In this document: positions 8,891 through 19,300 of the stretch, piece after piece
Position numbering within the stretch: position 1 is the first letter of the stretch
How the letters are laid out: each line of letters begins with the position of its first letter
NCBI GenBank assembly: GCA_031553885.1
Contig: JAVBKV010000018.1
Coordinates: forward strand, 39,656 to 103,655
Length of the DNA: 64,000 nucleotides
DNA from: JAVBKV01 sp031553885
GTDB taxonomy: Bacteria; Bacteroidota; Bacteroidia; Bacteroidales; Azobacteroidaceae
Direction of reading: 5' to 3'
Program-made: the position numbers and the translations under genes
The notes under the pieces: model-generated
Database searches by the model: none
What the model saw: the letters and a program-made list of their open reading frames with translations, nothing else
What the model was told of the DNA's origin: nothing

Positions 8891-11089
8891 ATGAAAATCA
8901 TATTAATTCTTACTATATTCGTCCTTTCAACATTCCTTTTAGGAGCGCAAGATAATGTTAACCAGGACATTGGATGGCCGCGTACGGTTTCAGACCAACA
9001 AGCGACCGTTGTTTACTATCAACCTCAGATAGACAAGTGGGATAATTATAAAAAGTTAAGCGGACGCATGGCTTTCAGTTTCACTCCGAAGAACGAAAAA
9101 GAAATACTCGGTGTAGCCTCTTTCACTTGTGATACAAAAACGGATAAAGATACCCGGACTGCTTTTCTGCATAACATCGATTATACGGATGTGAGATTCC
9201 AATCGTTGGATGCTGAAAGTGCAAAATCGATGAAGAAAATTTTTCTCGGCCTGATGCCTAAAGAATCGGAAAGTCTTTCTGTCGACCGGATCATGGCTGA
9301 TCTCGATTCAAAAAAGATAAAAAACGCAGGAATAAAAGTCAACAATGATCCGCCTCCGATTTTTTATAGTGCCAGTCCGGCTATTTTATTGATTGTAGAC
9401 GGAAATCCGGTATTTTCTCCCATTGATAATACCGGTCTTGAGTTTGTCGTGAATACAAACTGGGATTTATTTTACAATAAATCAGACAAGCAATATTTTT
9501 TGTTGGCCAACGATGTGTGGCTAACAGCAGACGGATTGAAAGGTCCCTGGATTCAAGCCCGGTCGTTGCCGGACGATATGTTCTCGTTACCTTCCGGTCA
9601 AAATTTCGATGATGTTAAGAAATTTATTCCTCCACCTGCTGTAACCGATGTCCCTACTGTCTTTTTCAGTAGTGTCCCGGCCGAATTGATTCTGACGCAA
9701 GGGACTCCGGTTTATGCCAAAATTCCCGGCACAGGTTTGTTGTACGTTACGAACACAGATAATGATATTTTTATTGAACAGGCTAAGAGCGAATATTATA
9801 TCCTCTTTTCAGGAAGATGGTTCCGTGCAAAATCATTTGGAGGTCCCTGGAGTTATGCGGGAAATAATCTGCCGTCTGATTTTTCCAGAATCCCCAAGGA
9901 TTCACCTAAAGCCAATGTATTAGCTTCTGTTCCCGGAACCGTAGAGGCCTCTGATGCCATGATGCTTGCTCAGATACCAACTACTGTCGTTGTTAATCGC
10001 GCTGAGGCGGAAGCTGGTGTAAAAGTAGTATATGACGGGAATCCTAAATTCGAACCCATTCAGGGTACCTCAATGGAATATGCCGTCAATACACAAAATA
10101 AGGTAATAAAAGTAGGGGATCTGTATTATCTTTGTTTTCAGGCAGTCTGGTTTGTATCGACCTCTCCGGATGGTCCCTGGAAAACCGCCGATTCCGTACC
10201 TTCCGTAATCTATACAATTCCTCCGGGTTGTCCGGTATACAATGTTATTTATGTCACACAAACCAATCCAACGGCAACAACGGTTGAATGCAGTACTACA
10301 AGCGGTTATTTCGGTATTTTCGTGATGGGAGTAGCAATGGGAGCAATCATGGAATCTGTTATTGTTTACGGTACGGGATGGTATTATCCCCCTTACATTT
10401 ATTGGCCTCCGGGAGCATTTTATCCTGTTTATCGTCCCTGGCCCTGCACGTATGGCGCCGGAGTCGTTTACAATCCGTGGATGGGCGGTTTTGTAGGAGG
10501 GAGGGCAGCTTACGGACCTTATGGAGCCGCCGGCACTTCCGCATGGTACAATCCTGCAACGGGAAGATACGGTCGTTCGGCAAGTGTGCGAGGTTGGTAT
10601 GGAGGCAGAACTGCCGCCAATACATACAACCCTTGGACGGGAATTTACGGTCATACCTCGCAGGGATATAATGCCTACTCTCAATGGGGACATTCCACTG
10701 TAAGCGACGGATATCAATGGGCGCGATCAGCACATGTAACTACTGCCGGCGGAACTTCATTTGTTTACCAAACATCCCAGGGGCGTCAGGGAGTGGTTAC
10801 TCAGGGAAGGAATGGTACGGTGGTCCATACAGATAACAATATATACGCCGGACATGATGGTCATGTTTATCGTAAAAGTCAGGATGGGAAATGGATGCGG
10901 ACAACCTCCCCGGAGTCGGACCAGCACTCCGGTTCGAATGTTCAAAAACTTCCGGCACACTCCAATGTAACGAATTACTTGAATCGTTCTGCCGAATCCC
11001 GTCAACGCGGACAAATGCAGATACAGCATTTCCAGCGTTTTCAAGAAAACGGAAGGGTGTTCAGAAGTATTCGAAATAATCATCGATAA
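8891..11089 (+). CDS. large exported protein with GPW-ended repeats and a Gly/Tyr/Pro-rich tail
   Basis: 732 aa with a signal peptide (ending GAQ, residue 20). An N-terminal domain (25-150) starting GWPR is followed by three related units of about 100 residues. Each opens with a short strand and G-x-P-V/K-F/Y, passes through a Y/F-V-V/T-N-T word and closes with GPW (ends at 220, 320 and 430). After a short hydrophobic stretch (473-492) the remainder is rich in Gly, Tyr, Trp, Pro and Asn (for example YNPWMGGF and YNPATGRYGR), then a basic Gln/Arg tail. It resembles proteins that databases name 'carbohydrate-binding family V/XII', but no carbohydrate binding can be shown here. Probably secreted or outer-surface. 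Confidence 0.7.
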   Translation: MKIILILTIFVLSTFLLGAQDNVNQDIGWPRTVSDQQATVVYYQPQIDKWDNYKKLSGRMAFSFTPKNEKEILGVASFTCDTKTDKDTRTAFLHNIDYTDVRFQSLDAESAKSMKKIFLGLMPKESESLSVDRIMADLDSKKIKNAGIKVNNDPPPIFYSASPAILLIVDGNPVFSPIDNTGLEFVVNTNWDLFYNKSDKQYFLLANDVWLTADGLKGPWIQARSLPDDMFSLPSGQNFDDVKKFIPPPAVTDVPTVFFSSVPAELILTQGTPVYAKIPGTGLLYVTNTDNDIFIEQAKSEYYILFSGRWFRAKSFGGPWSYAGNNLPSDFSRIPKDSPKANVLASVPGTVEASDAMMLAQIPTTVVVNRAEAEAGVKVVYDGNPKFEPIQGTSMEYAVNTQNKVIKVGDLYYLCFQAVWFVSTSPDGPWKTADSVPSVIYTIPPGCPVYNVIYVTQTNPTATTVECSTTSGYFGIFVMGVAMGAIMESVIVYGTGWYYPPYIYWPPGAFYPVYRPWPCTYGAGVVYNPWMGGFVGGRAAYGPYGAAGTSAWYNPATGRYGRSASVRGWYGGRTAANTYNPWTGIYGHTSQGYNAYSQWGHSTVSDGYQWARSAHVTTAGGTSFVYQTSQGRQGVVTQGRNGTVVHTDNNIYAGHDGHVYRKSQDGKWMRTTSPESDQHSGSNVQKLPAHSNVTNYLNRSAESRQRGQMQIQHFQRFQENGRVFRSIRNNHR

Positions 11090-11129
11090 CCATTACAACT
11101 TAATAATTAAATTAATTAATTCAAAAGTT

Positions 11130-11849
11130 ATGAGAACGTTATTTTTTGTATTTACGTTTATTGTTTCGTCTTGTGTACTAATGGCACAAGATGATTGTAT
11201 ATCTTTTTTCCCTTCAAATGAAGGCGCCGTCCTGGTTACCAAGAGTTATGATGCCAAAGGTACACTTTTGAATACAATGACCTATAAGGTTAATAAAATG
11301 GATCAGACTGTGGATGGAAGTAATATAGACATTGTTTTCACAATAACAAACAGCAAAGATAGTTTGATTGACAGTGGAAATCTGAACGCAAAATGTGAAG
11401 ATGGAGCATTTTATATGACTATGTCAAACAGAGTTTTATCTCCTGATGCTATTAAAATGTTGGAAAAAGACACTGAACTTGCAGGCGATTTTTTAGATTA
11501 TCCGGATCCATTTGGAGTTGATTTTTCCAATTATCACAATGGAAATTTTAAAATGAACAGAGGCAAATTTACGATCCAATCTAAAAAAGATAAAAAGATT
11601 TTTGCAGACATTGATGTGTTTAACCGGCGATATGAAAAAAATGAAAAAATAACAACACCCGCCGGAACATTTGATGCGGCAAAAGTCACTTTTAATTTCA
11701 CCATAACAGAAAATAAAAAGATGACCAGATATGAAGGAGTGGAATGGTATGCATTGAATGCTGGGATTATTCGTTCAGAGACTTATGATGAAAAAGGTAA
11801 TTTAGAAAATTACAGTGTATTAACGATATTAAAAACAAATGAAGAATGA
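11130..11849 (+). CDS. exported DUF3108/TapB-like protein
   Basis: 239 aa with a signal peptide ending in MAQ (residue 20). The mature protein is beta-rich, with KSYDAKGTLLNTMTYKV near the start and GTFDAAKVTFNF...WYALNAGIIRSETYDEKGNLE near the end. The latter resembles the strand pair of DUF3108/TapB-like proteins (periplasmic beta-sandwiches of unknown role). Its coding sequence is more AT-rich than the 5' part of the run. It starts 40 bp after the GPW-repeat gene and no terminator is obvious between them. Function unknown. Confidence 0.65.
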   Translation: MRTLFFVFTFIVSSCVLMAQDDCISFFPSNEGAVLVTKSYDAKGTLLNTMTYKVNKMDQTVDGSNIDIVFTITNSKDSLIDSGNLNAKCEDGAFYMTMSNRVLSPDAIKMLEKDTELAGDFLDYPDPFGVDFSNYHNGNFKMNRGKFTIQSKKDKKIFADIDVFNRRYEKNEKITTPAGTFDAAKVTFNFTITENKKMTRYEGVEWYALNAGIIRSETYDEKGNLENYSVLTILKTNEE

Positions 11850-11902
11850 TCAGTTCCTCTTTAATCTTTGAATAGGTAAAATACCCGGAGATATGTTATA
11901 TT

Positions 11903-11960
11903 GTGATTATTCGTAAATTTCCCTAGGGTTTTATATCCTTTGGGAAATGAAAATAATCAC
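11903..11960. repeat. long imperfect hairpin in an intergenic gap
   Basis: GTGATTATT (11903-11911) pairs with AATAATCAC (11952-11960), and inside it TTTCCC (11918-11923) pairs with GGGAAA (11942-11947). There is no T-run on either side, so it is not a canonical terminator. It lies in the 282-bp gap between two exported-protein genes and could act as an RNA processing or stability element, or as a protein-binding palindrome. Confidence 0.45.
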
Positions 11961-12131
11961 GAAGTTACAATAGCGCTTGTGACATATTGATATGTATAAC
12001 CATATATAAATCAGAATCTTTTGGGACTCCATCAATTCTGATAGTTCTTTATACATTAATATGGCAAGGACATAATAAAATAGGTTTTCATCATATAAGA
12101 AGAAATCGCTATTTTAAGTATATCAGCTAAA

Positions 12132-12602
12132 ATGAAGAATAAAATAATTAATTTCTTTTCTGCTCTCTTTGTTCCGAAAAGAGAACAGGATTCAGAATTC
12201 AGGAATAAGCAGGAATGGATAAATATAAATCAACAATATATCACACCAAAAGAGAATAACCAAAATACATATTTCAGAATGAACATCTCGTTTATTGAAG
12301 ACCGTGTTTTGGATATAGAATTCTTTGATGAAAGCCACGATGATATTGAAATAAAAATTTACAATCTATATGCTGAAAAGGTATATGAATTATCCATTTT
12401 TACTGTTCCTTCATTACACATTATCGTGAAGATGGAGGAATGGCTTCCAGGATTTTACCGATTGATTATTCAAAATAAGAGTTATTTCTATTTAAATGGA
12501 AGTTTTATATTGAATGAAATTAATCTTCAGAATCAATCTGAAAAGTTTTCGTTAGTGCAAAATTTCAGGGATGAAAACACAATAGATACTTATTCTGCAT
12601 AA
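12132..12602 (+). CDS. small beta-rich protein of unknown function
   Basis: 156 aa, AT-rich. No convincing signal peptide: the first 15 residues are hydrophobic but are followed by a charged segment without a cleavage site. The second half (about 55-125) has a strand order and motifs like the C-terminal sorting domain of type IX secretion cargo or DUF3244: a strand ending in DIEFFD, IKIYNLYAEKVYEL, then EEWLPGFYRLII (compare I-x-I-Y-N-x-x-G and L-x-x-G-x-Y). The domain is followed by about 30 further residues, so it is not a normal C-terminal signal. It ends 10 bp before the PAP2 gene. The similarity is pattern-based only. Confidence 0.55.
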   Translation: MKNKIINFFSALFVPKREQDSEFRNKQEWININQQYITPKENNQNTYFRMNISFIEDRVLDIEFFDESHDDIEIKIYNLYAEKVYELSIFTVPSLHIIVKMEEWLPGFYRLIIQNKSYFYLNGSFILNEINLQNQSEKFSLVQNFRDENTIDTYSA

Positions 12603-12612
12603 AAATGTTTTA

Positions 12613-13446
12613 ATGAAAATAGTTCCGAGACTTCTTCTTTCGATGCTAATAGTAACTTCTGCTTGGGCAAAGAATTCGCCCGAAATACCGGGATCGTATG
12701 ATTTTTCCGCTACAGAGACACTCGCGGATTTAAAATCAACCAAACAAGTACCACTCGTTCATTCCACAAATAAACAGGACAGCCTCCGTCAAGCAGCAAA
12801 AATATTGGAGATAGCCGTACCCTCACTGATGGTAGTTTACGGAGTATCCTCATTTTTCTTGGATGGAATACGCCAGATAGATTATAACATAGACTACAGG
12901 CTTCACACAAATGGTTATATCTGGCATAGTAAAGCTGATAATTATATACAATTTGTACCGGCAGTAACAGCTTTTACCTTGAAGATTACCAAAATAGAGA
13001 GCAAAAATAATCTGTTAGGTATGACCCTCATTTATGCATTGAGCGGTGGACTGACATTTGGAATTGTGGAAACTACGAAAATATTGACTGACCGCGAACG
13101 ACCCGACGGTTCTGCAAATAATTCCTTCCCTTCGGGACATACAGCTACTGCATTTTCGGCTGCTGAGTTCCTTCATCAGGAATTTGGGTATCATTCGATA
13201 TGGATTAGCATTGGTGGATATACGGTAGCAGCTATGGTAGGAGCATCCCGCATTTTCAATGACAAACATTGGCTCAGTGATGTTGTAGCCGGAGCAGGCA
13301 TCGGTATACTCTCCACAAAAGCTGTATATTGGCTCTATCCATACCTGCAAGAAAAATTATATAAAAAGAATAAGAAATGGCAAATCACTGTTTTACCGGT
13401 CCCTGTTACCGGTGGATGGAATTTGAAATTTTCCTGTATATTCTAA
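12613..13446 (+). CDS. PAP2-family phosphatase
   Basis: 277 aa. Signal peptide (first 19-20 residues), a soluble stretch, then the three PAP2 signatures: K156-x6-R163-P164, P173-SGH176 and S212-R213-x5-H219-x3-D223. All catalytic residues are present, so an active acid phosphatase is expected. Membrane-associated PAP2 enzymes act on undecaprenyl diphosphate, phosphatidate or lipid A phosphates at the outer face of the inner membrane; the sequence does not tell which. The hydrophobic segments around 65-85, 112-125 and 195-232 support membrane association. It is the last gene of the exported-protein run. Confidence 0.85.
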   Translation: MKIVPRLLLSMLIVTSAWAKNSPEIPGSYDFSATETLADLKSTKQVPLVHSTNKQDSLRQAAKILEIAVPSLMVVYGVSSFFLDGIRQIDYNIDYRLHTNGYIWHSKADNYIQFVPAVTAFTLKITKIESKNNLLGMTLIYALSGGLTFGIVETTKILTDRERPDGSANNSFPSGHTATAFSAAEFLHQEFGYHSIWISIGGYTVAAMVGASRIFNDKHWLSDVVAGAGIGILSTKAVYWLYPYLQEKLYKKNKKWQITVLPVPVTGGWNLKFSCIF

Positions 13447-13635
13447 ATAAATCGTTAATAATGAACCTGATCCGTATGATCAAACACTGCTTTGCATATA
13501 CTTTATTTTATAATTTTATTTTTTCAATACCTATCTACTACAATTATTTAAACATTTAAACATACGATTTGTTTTTTATAGTATAATTATAGAATATTTT
13601 ACACTTCATACATTTTCGTTATAATCAATAGAACT

Positions 13636-14613
13636 ATGAATAATCAGTTAATTGAAAGATTAATTCGTGTAATGCGAGAATATTTGCAAGGAAATGAAAC
13701 AATGGCCTCTGTTTTAATAGATGTGCTTTCGTTAAATAAAGAGGCTGCTTACAGAAGGCTACGGGGAGATATCATGTTTACTTTTGAAGAAACTGCAAAA
13801 TTATCCCGGAGACTTGGCTTTTCATTGGACAAGATCGTCGGAGAAAGCATGATTCTGGATACTAACAAATGGGCTTTTACTGATATCAGTACTTTTCATA
13901 CTTCATCCAGATATTTGGAAGAATATACCAGAAGATTGTGCGCGATTTCAGATATGTTCTGTGATTTGTTGAAGTCCTCTCAAGCTACCATACGCAGTGC
14001 TGTAGGTCACTTACCTTATTATTTTATTTTACTTTACCCAACTTTAACTTTGTTCCGGCATTATAAGAGGGCATATCTCGCTTTCGGATTAAATCCTGAA
14101 TTTCGGTTTTCTGATTTTACTATGTCTCCTGACATTCAGGAAAAAGAACAAGACATATTAAAAAAATGTCTTTCCATTCCAAGAAATCATTTGATTTTGG
14201 AACGCAATACTTTTCATTCAATAGTGGAGGATATCAACTATTTCTATTATAGGCAATTGATTTCTAAAGAAGAGTCATCACAACTCAAAAAAGAATTGTT
14301 AGAAAGTTTGTCTAATTTGGAAAATATTGCAGCAACCGGGACATTCGGTTCCGGTATGGAAGTTTCAATGTACTTGTTGGATGTTAGGTTGGATGCATCC
14401 TATACCCATCTCGAGTCACCCGGTTTCGAATGTTCGCTGCAATATTCTTACTTTGTAGATACGTTAAGTTTTAACAATCCAAAAGTTTGTTTAATGCAGA
14501 AAAACTGGATTGAGTCATTGAAAAGATATTCTACCATGATTTCCCAGACAGGAGAAATACAACGTGTCGAATTTTTCAGAAAGCAGAAAGAAATAATAAA
14601 GTCAATAGGATAA
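13636..14613 (+). CDS. HTH-like regulatory protein, unclassified
   Basis: 325 aa without signal peptide. Residues 15-70 have the spacing of a lambda-repressor-like HTH: a helix ending in VLIDVLSLNKEAAYRRLRGD, then a helix FEETAKLSRRLGFSLDKIVG. This arrangement is seen in a family of uncharacterised Bacteroidota regulators (BetR-like N-terminus). The remaining 250 residues are helical, rich in Phe, Tyr, Leu and Ser, and unrecognised. It stands alone, with 189 bp upstream and a separate promoter for the next genes downstream. The target is unknown; it could regulate the exported-protein run that precedes it, which is inference from position only. Confidence 0.55.
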   Translation: MNNQLIERLIRVMREYLQGNETMASVLIDVLSLNKEAAYRRLRGDIMFTFEETAKLSRRLGFSLDKIVGESMILDTNKWAFTDISTFHTSSRYLEEYTRRLCAISDMFCDLLKSSQATIRSAVGHLPYYFILLYPTLTLFRHYKRAYLAFGLNPEFRFSDFTMSPDIQEKEQDILKKCLSIPRNHLILERNTFHSIVEDINYFYYRQLISKEESSQLKKELLESLSNLENIAATGTFGSGMEVSMYLLDVRLDASYTHLESPGFECSLQYSYFVDTLSFNNPKVCLMQKNWIESLKRYSTMISQTGEIQRVEFFRKQKEIIKSIG

Positions 14614-14683
14614 AATGGCAAGAAAGGTGGAGTGGTTAATTTCTTCCTCTTCTTCGATACCTCTGGAATCCCAACAGGCTCAG

Positions 14684-14715
14684 TTTGGTAATTCCCTAAA
14701 TTCTCCATACCTTTG
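14684..14715 (+). promoter_or_regulatory. Bacteroidota-type promoter for the DUF4254-GT9 pair
   Basis: TTTG at 14684-14687, exactly 20 nt, then TACCTTTG at 14708-14715. Both boxes match the Bacteroides consensus TTTG/TAnnTTTG. Transcription would begin near 14721, about 20 nt before the ATG at 14742. Confidence 0.7.
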
Positions 14716-14741
14716 TCGGATTAATTCAAAAGTATCATCGA

Positions 14742-15347
14742 ATGAAATTTACTGCTCTTGCTCTGCCGATCTTCGATCGGTCCATTGCTGACTATCACCA
14801 GTGGGACGATGTGGACGCAAGCATGCAAAACCCATACCCCCTGAAATCCATCGAGTATTATTTATACCTGAAAAACTGGATCGATACCGTGCAGTGGCAC
14901 CTGGAGGATATTATCCGTGATCCGAATATCGATCCTGTCAAGGCACTGGAAATCAAGCGCAGAATCGATAAATCCAATCAGGAACGGACCGATCTGGTCG
15001 AGTTGATCGACAGTTATTTCCTGGATCAATACAAAGATATCCGCATTTCTTCGGATGCGGTCATCAATACCGAAAGTCCGGCATGGGCCATCGATCGCCT
15101 TTCTATTCTGGCATTGAAAATCTACCACATGCAGTGGGAGGTTAACCGGACAGACGTGGATCAGGAGCACCTGGAAACCTGTAAAAAGAAATTATCGGTA
15201 TTACTGGAACAGCGAACCGATCTGTCGGCCGCTATCGATCAACTGCTTCATGATATCGAGAACGGACGTAAATACATGAAAGTATATAAACAAATGAAAA
15301 TGTACAACGATCCTTCTTTGAACCCGGTCTTGTACGGAAAAAAATAA
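14742..15347 (+). CDS. DUF4254 protein
   Basis: 201 aa, all-helical, soluble, with many Asp/Arg/Gln residues (Y-H-Q-W-D-D near the start, then WHLEDIIRDPNID). It matches the DUF4254 family, which in Bacteroidota sits directly before a GT9 transferase, as here (4-bp gap). The role is unknown; conserved pairing suggests an accessory part in lipopolysaccharide core assembly. It has its own consensus promoter just upstream. Confidence 0.8.
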   Translation: MKFTALALPIFDRSIADYHQWDDVDASMQNPYPLKSIEYYLYLKNWIDTVQWHLEDIIRDPNIDPVKALEIKRRIDKSNQERTDLVELIDSYFLDQYKDIRISSDAVINTESPAWAIDRLSILALKIYHMQWEVNRTDVDQEHLETCKKKLSVLLEQRTDLSAAIDQLLHDIENGRKYMKVYKQMKMYNDPSLNPVLYGKK

Positions 15348-15351
15348 GTGC

Positions 15352-16389
15352 ATGTCGCGTACGCTGGTTATCCGACTCTCAGCCCTGGGTGACGTAGCCA
15401 TACTGATACCTGTCCTCTATTCGGTTGCTGTCAAGTACCCGGAAGATGAGTTTATCCTGATTACCAAGAGTCCGTTTATTCCCATCTTCGAATGGAAACC
15501 GTCCAATGTGAGGGTTATTCCCGTTTTCACAAAAGATAAGCACAAAGGAATCAATGGATTATGGAAGTTGATCCGGGAGGCAGATTCACTGAAAATCAAC
15601 CGGGTAGCTGACATACACAACGTTCTTCGTTCCCGGATAATTGATTTTTATTTTCGCCTGAAAGGCAAAAAAATAGCCGTCTTTTCCAAGGGACGACAGG
15701 AGAAGCAAGCATTGACCCGTAGGGAACACAAACGCCTTGTTCCCATCACTTCATCAATAGACAGGCAGATAAAAGTCTTCAACGACCTGGGATACGAGTT
15801 CCCGTTGAGCTTCCGGACCTTATTTGATTTCGGTAAAAGGGATTTCAGCCGCATCGAAGCACTTACCGGAGCCAAAACCGGAAAATGGATCGGGATTGCA
15901 CCCTTTGCCAAACACGAAGGAAAAATGTACCCCCTGGATAAAATGAAAAAAGTGGTAGAACTGCTGGATGCAACACCCGGACTTACCCTCTTTTTATTCG
16001 GAAGCAAAGACGAAAAAAGCATATTGGAAGAATGGGCCGGACAGTACCCATCTGCCGTTTGTGTGGCCGGGAAATTCCGGTTTCCGGAAGAATTCGTTCT
16101 GATGAGTTATCTCGATGTTATGCTCACTATGGATTCAGGCAACATGCACTTAGCCTCATTGGTACAAACGCCCGTCGTATCGGTCTGGGGAGCCACTCAT
16201 CCCTACGCCGGCTTTTACGGCTACAGGCAGGATACGGGAAATGCCGTACAAGCGGAATTATTCTGCCGCCCCTGCTCCGTTTTCGGAAACAAGCCCTGCT
16301 ACCGGCACAATTATGAATGTTTTCAACTCATTACCCCTGAGATGATCATCCGGAAAATAGATCCTTACCTTACCTGGCCTGAATCATGA
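15352..16389 (+). CDS. glycosyltransferase family 9 (heptosyltransferase-like)
   Basis: 345 aa. The N-terminus SRTLVIRLSALGDV is the hallmark of ADP-heptose:LPS heptosyltransferases (GT9, GT-B fold), and the C-terminal donor region is present (IGIAPFAKHEGKMYP, LTMDSGNMHLASL, VSVWGATHPYAG). Conserved Cys residues near the end (FCRPCSVFG...CYRHNYECF) are usual in Bacteroidota members. GT9 enzymes add heptose or related sugars to the lipid A core at the cytoplasmic face. It is co-transcribed with DUF4254. Its last 20 bp overlap the end of the convergent beta-galactosidase gene. Confidence 0.88.
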   Translation: MSRTLVIRLSALGDVAILIPVLYSVAVKYPEDEFILITKSPFIPIFEWKPSNVRVIPVFTKDKHKGINGLWKLIREADSLKINRVADIHNVLRSRIIDFYFRLKGKKIAVFSKGRQEKQALTRREHKRLVPITSSIDRQIKVFNDLGYEFPLSFRTLFDFGKRDFSRIEALTGAKTGKWIGIAPFAKHEGKMYPLDKMKKVVELLDATPGLTLFLFGSKDEKSILEEWAGQYPSAVCVAGKFRFPEEFVLMSYLDVMLTMDSGNMHLASLVQTPVVSVWGATHPYAGFYGYRQDTGNAVQAELFCRPCSVFGNKPCYRHNYECFQLITPEMIIRKIDPYLTWPES

Positions 16390-19300
16390 ATTTATAATGG
16401 TACTTACCCGGCTTCAACTGGTAGTTGCCCAGTACCGGTAATCCCCAGGAATTATCTCCTCCTACTCCCATTTGATCGCAATCGATATTGACAACCGTAC
16501 TGGTGTGATCCTTCAATTCAAAGTCATGGGCTGTTTTTTCCAGGGTTTCCTGTGTATAAGGCCAAGCACTGGCAGCAAGTAAGCCATCGATACCGGTAAA
16601 GGTAACCCGATGGTCGTGACCGGAAAAACGAATCCAGCGGATATCGGTCCGATTCGCATTTTCCTGCGGACGCACATAAGGCGTTATCCAGTTTTTCACC
16701 GTCGAACTGTAGGTACCCACAGCAGCTCCGGTTTTCCGGTCCAGGTAATTTTCCTGCGGACCACGCCCGTACCAGTTGATTTCCTGAAGCTTGTTGTTCA
16801 GCCCGAACTGCAGACCCACTCTCGGTATATTGGGATTTCCTTCCGGAATATTCATATCCAGATCGACCAGCACCGATCCGTCCGGATAAATATGATACAA
16901 GATCACGGCTGTTGTTTTCGTCCCTTCAAAGCGGTATTCACTTCTGAAAACAGCTTTATCCGGCCCCATGGATTGCAGGTTGGCTCTTACTACCCGGTAG
17001 TTTTCGCCTTCCTCTTTCCAGGCTTTTAACTTCTGATTGACTTTCCAGCCCTGATCATTATCGGTTAATGCCCTCCAGAAATTGAAACAAACCGGATCAG
17101 TAATGATTTCCTGTTCCTGAACGGAATAAGAAGTAATCAGGCCGCTTGAACGATCGATATCAAGGGCAAAATGCGCTCCTTTGAAACGGAAATATTCCGG
17201 GGTTTCCTCTTTATACAGCGGATAGGAAACAGCGGATAACAAATCGGTTTCACAGGTCTGTTTTTCCGAAAGAGGGAATTGTTCCCAGGCAAAAACACTT
17301 CCTTTATCGGCCCACAGGCAGTTATTTTTCAGAGTCAGGCGGATCGTCAGGAAACATTCTTTTCCAGGATTAAAAATACCCGGCACAATTATCTTACCGG
17401 TTTGAAAAGGCGCTACCGGAAGTGCATCCAACACGCCCGATGCAATCACGTTTCCTTCCTCCGTGATTTCATAACTCCAATCGTACTCATTTAAATAAGT
17501 AGCTAATAACCGGTTGGCAACTTCTACAGTTAAAGGTCTGGTATTCAACAACCGGAACGCTACAGGCTGGTGTACTTTCTGCAATTCGTAGTAGTGCGGA
17601 TAAGGATTACGCTCAGAAGTAACCAGGCCGTTCATACAAAAATTCTTATCCGTTGGAAAATCACCGAAATCTCCTCCGTAGAAGTAGCCTTCTTCGGGAT
17701 TCTTCGGATTTTTACGGAACGACTGATCGACCCAATCCCAGGTAAATCCTCCGACCAGCATATCGTTCTGATAAAAAAGATCCCAGTAATCGATGAAATT
17801 ACCCAGGCTGTTACCCATCGTATGGCAATATTCATTCAACAGGAAGGGTTTCCCTGTCGGATATTTCCCGTGTTGTTCTTCATTGGTCGATTCTCCCCGC
17901 TCGCCTTTCCGGGTCGCTTTTCCCTGCAGGTGCTGTTTGAGCCATTCTACCGTGGGATAGGTCTGGCTGTCGAAATCGGCTGCGCGGTTCATGTCGGCAT
18001 ACTGGATCAGGCGTAATTCCGGATCACAGGCATGCGTAGCCTCCCTCATTTCAAGGAAGGTATTGCCATAACCGGCCTCATTTCCCAACGACCATAAAAG
18101 TACCGAGGGATGCTGACGGCTGCGGATAACCATACGCTTCATACGATCGACACAAGCCTTGGCCCATACCGGCTGATCGCCCGGGAGTACTTTGCGGTGA
18201 TAGCTCAACCCGTGCGATTCGACGTTCGCCTCATCCATCACCATGATTCCATACCGGTCGCACAACGCATACCACCGCGGATCGTTCGGGTAATGTGAGT
18301 TCCGCACAAAATTGACATGAGCCTGTTTCATGAGTTCCAGGTCCCGGATCATGCTTTGTTCTGTGATCGCCCATCCCTGATCAGGAGAAAATTCATGCCG
18401 GTTTACCCCGCGGATCTTGAATTTTTTTCCATTCAATACAATGGAGTTTCCCTTCATTTCAATTTTCCGGAAAGCCACCGGTAATTGATAGGCTTCGATT
18501 GTTTTCTTTCCGTCTTTCAGTTCCAGCGAAACCGTGTATTGAAAAGGTTTGTCATCGTACCACAACTCCACATTTCCCAATTCCACCGGAGGAAGTTTAC
18601 ACGCTTCTCCCCAGGAAGCAGCAAAAGGATCCAACGAGAAAGACCGTGCCGGCAAGACCTCTTTTCCGGAAGGATCCGTGACCGAAAAGGCGAGAGCAAG
18701 TCCCTTTTTCTGTTTTCCGGTAAAATTGGCCGGAGTATAGTGTAATTGAATGTTACCCTGTTTTTTATCCACATCCACCACAGGCTGTGCATAAACATCC
18801 CACAGCGTAGCAGGAGGAACCGCCCGGATAAAAACATCCCTGAAAATACCGCTGAGTCTCCAGTAATCCTGATCTTCCAGATAAGATCCATCGGTATATT
18901 TATAAACTTCAATGGCCAGGAAATTATCTTTTTTATTTATGTATTCCGTAATGTCGAATTCGGCCGGAAGGCGGGAATCTTCCGAATATCCCACTTTTTT
19001 TCCGTTTACCCAGACAAAGGTACCCGAACTGCTTCCCGCTAAATACAGAATAATCCTTTTTCCCGACCAGGAATCAGGAACCGTAAAAGTACGGCAATAC
19101 GATCCGACCGGATTCCGTTCTTTATAGGTTGTATACCGTTTATCCGGCTCACTCATGACAAAAGGCGGATTCGCCTTAAAAGGATAGGTGGAATTGGTAT
19201 AAATAGGTGTCCCAAAACCCTGACGCTCCATAGTAGAAGGAACTTCGATCGTAGCCCAGTTCGTGTGGTCGTATTCCGGTTTATAAAAATCCACAGGACG

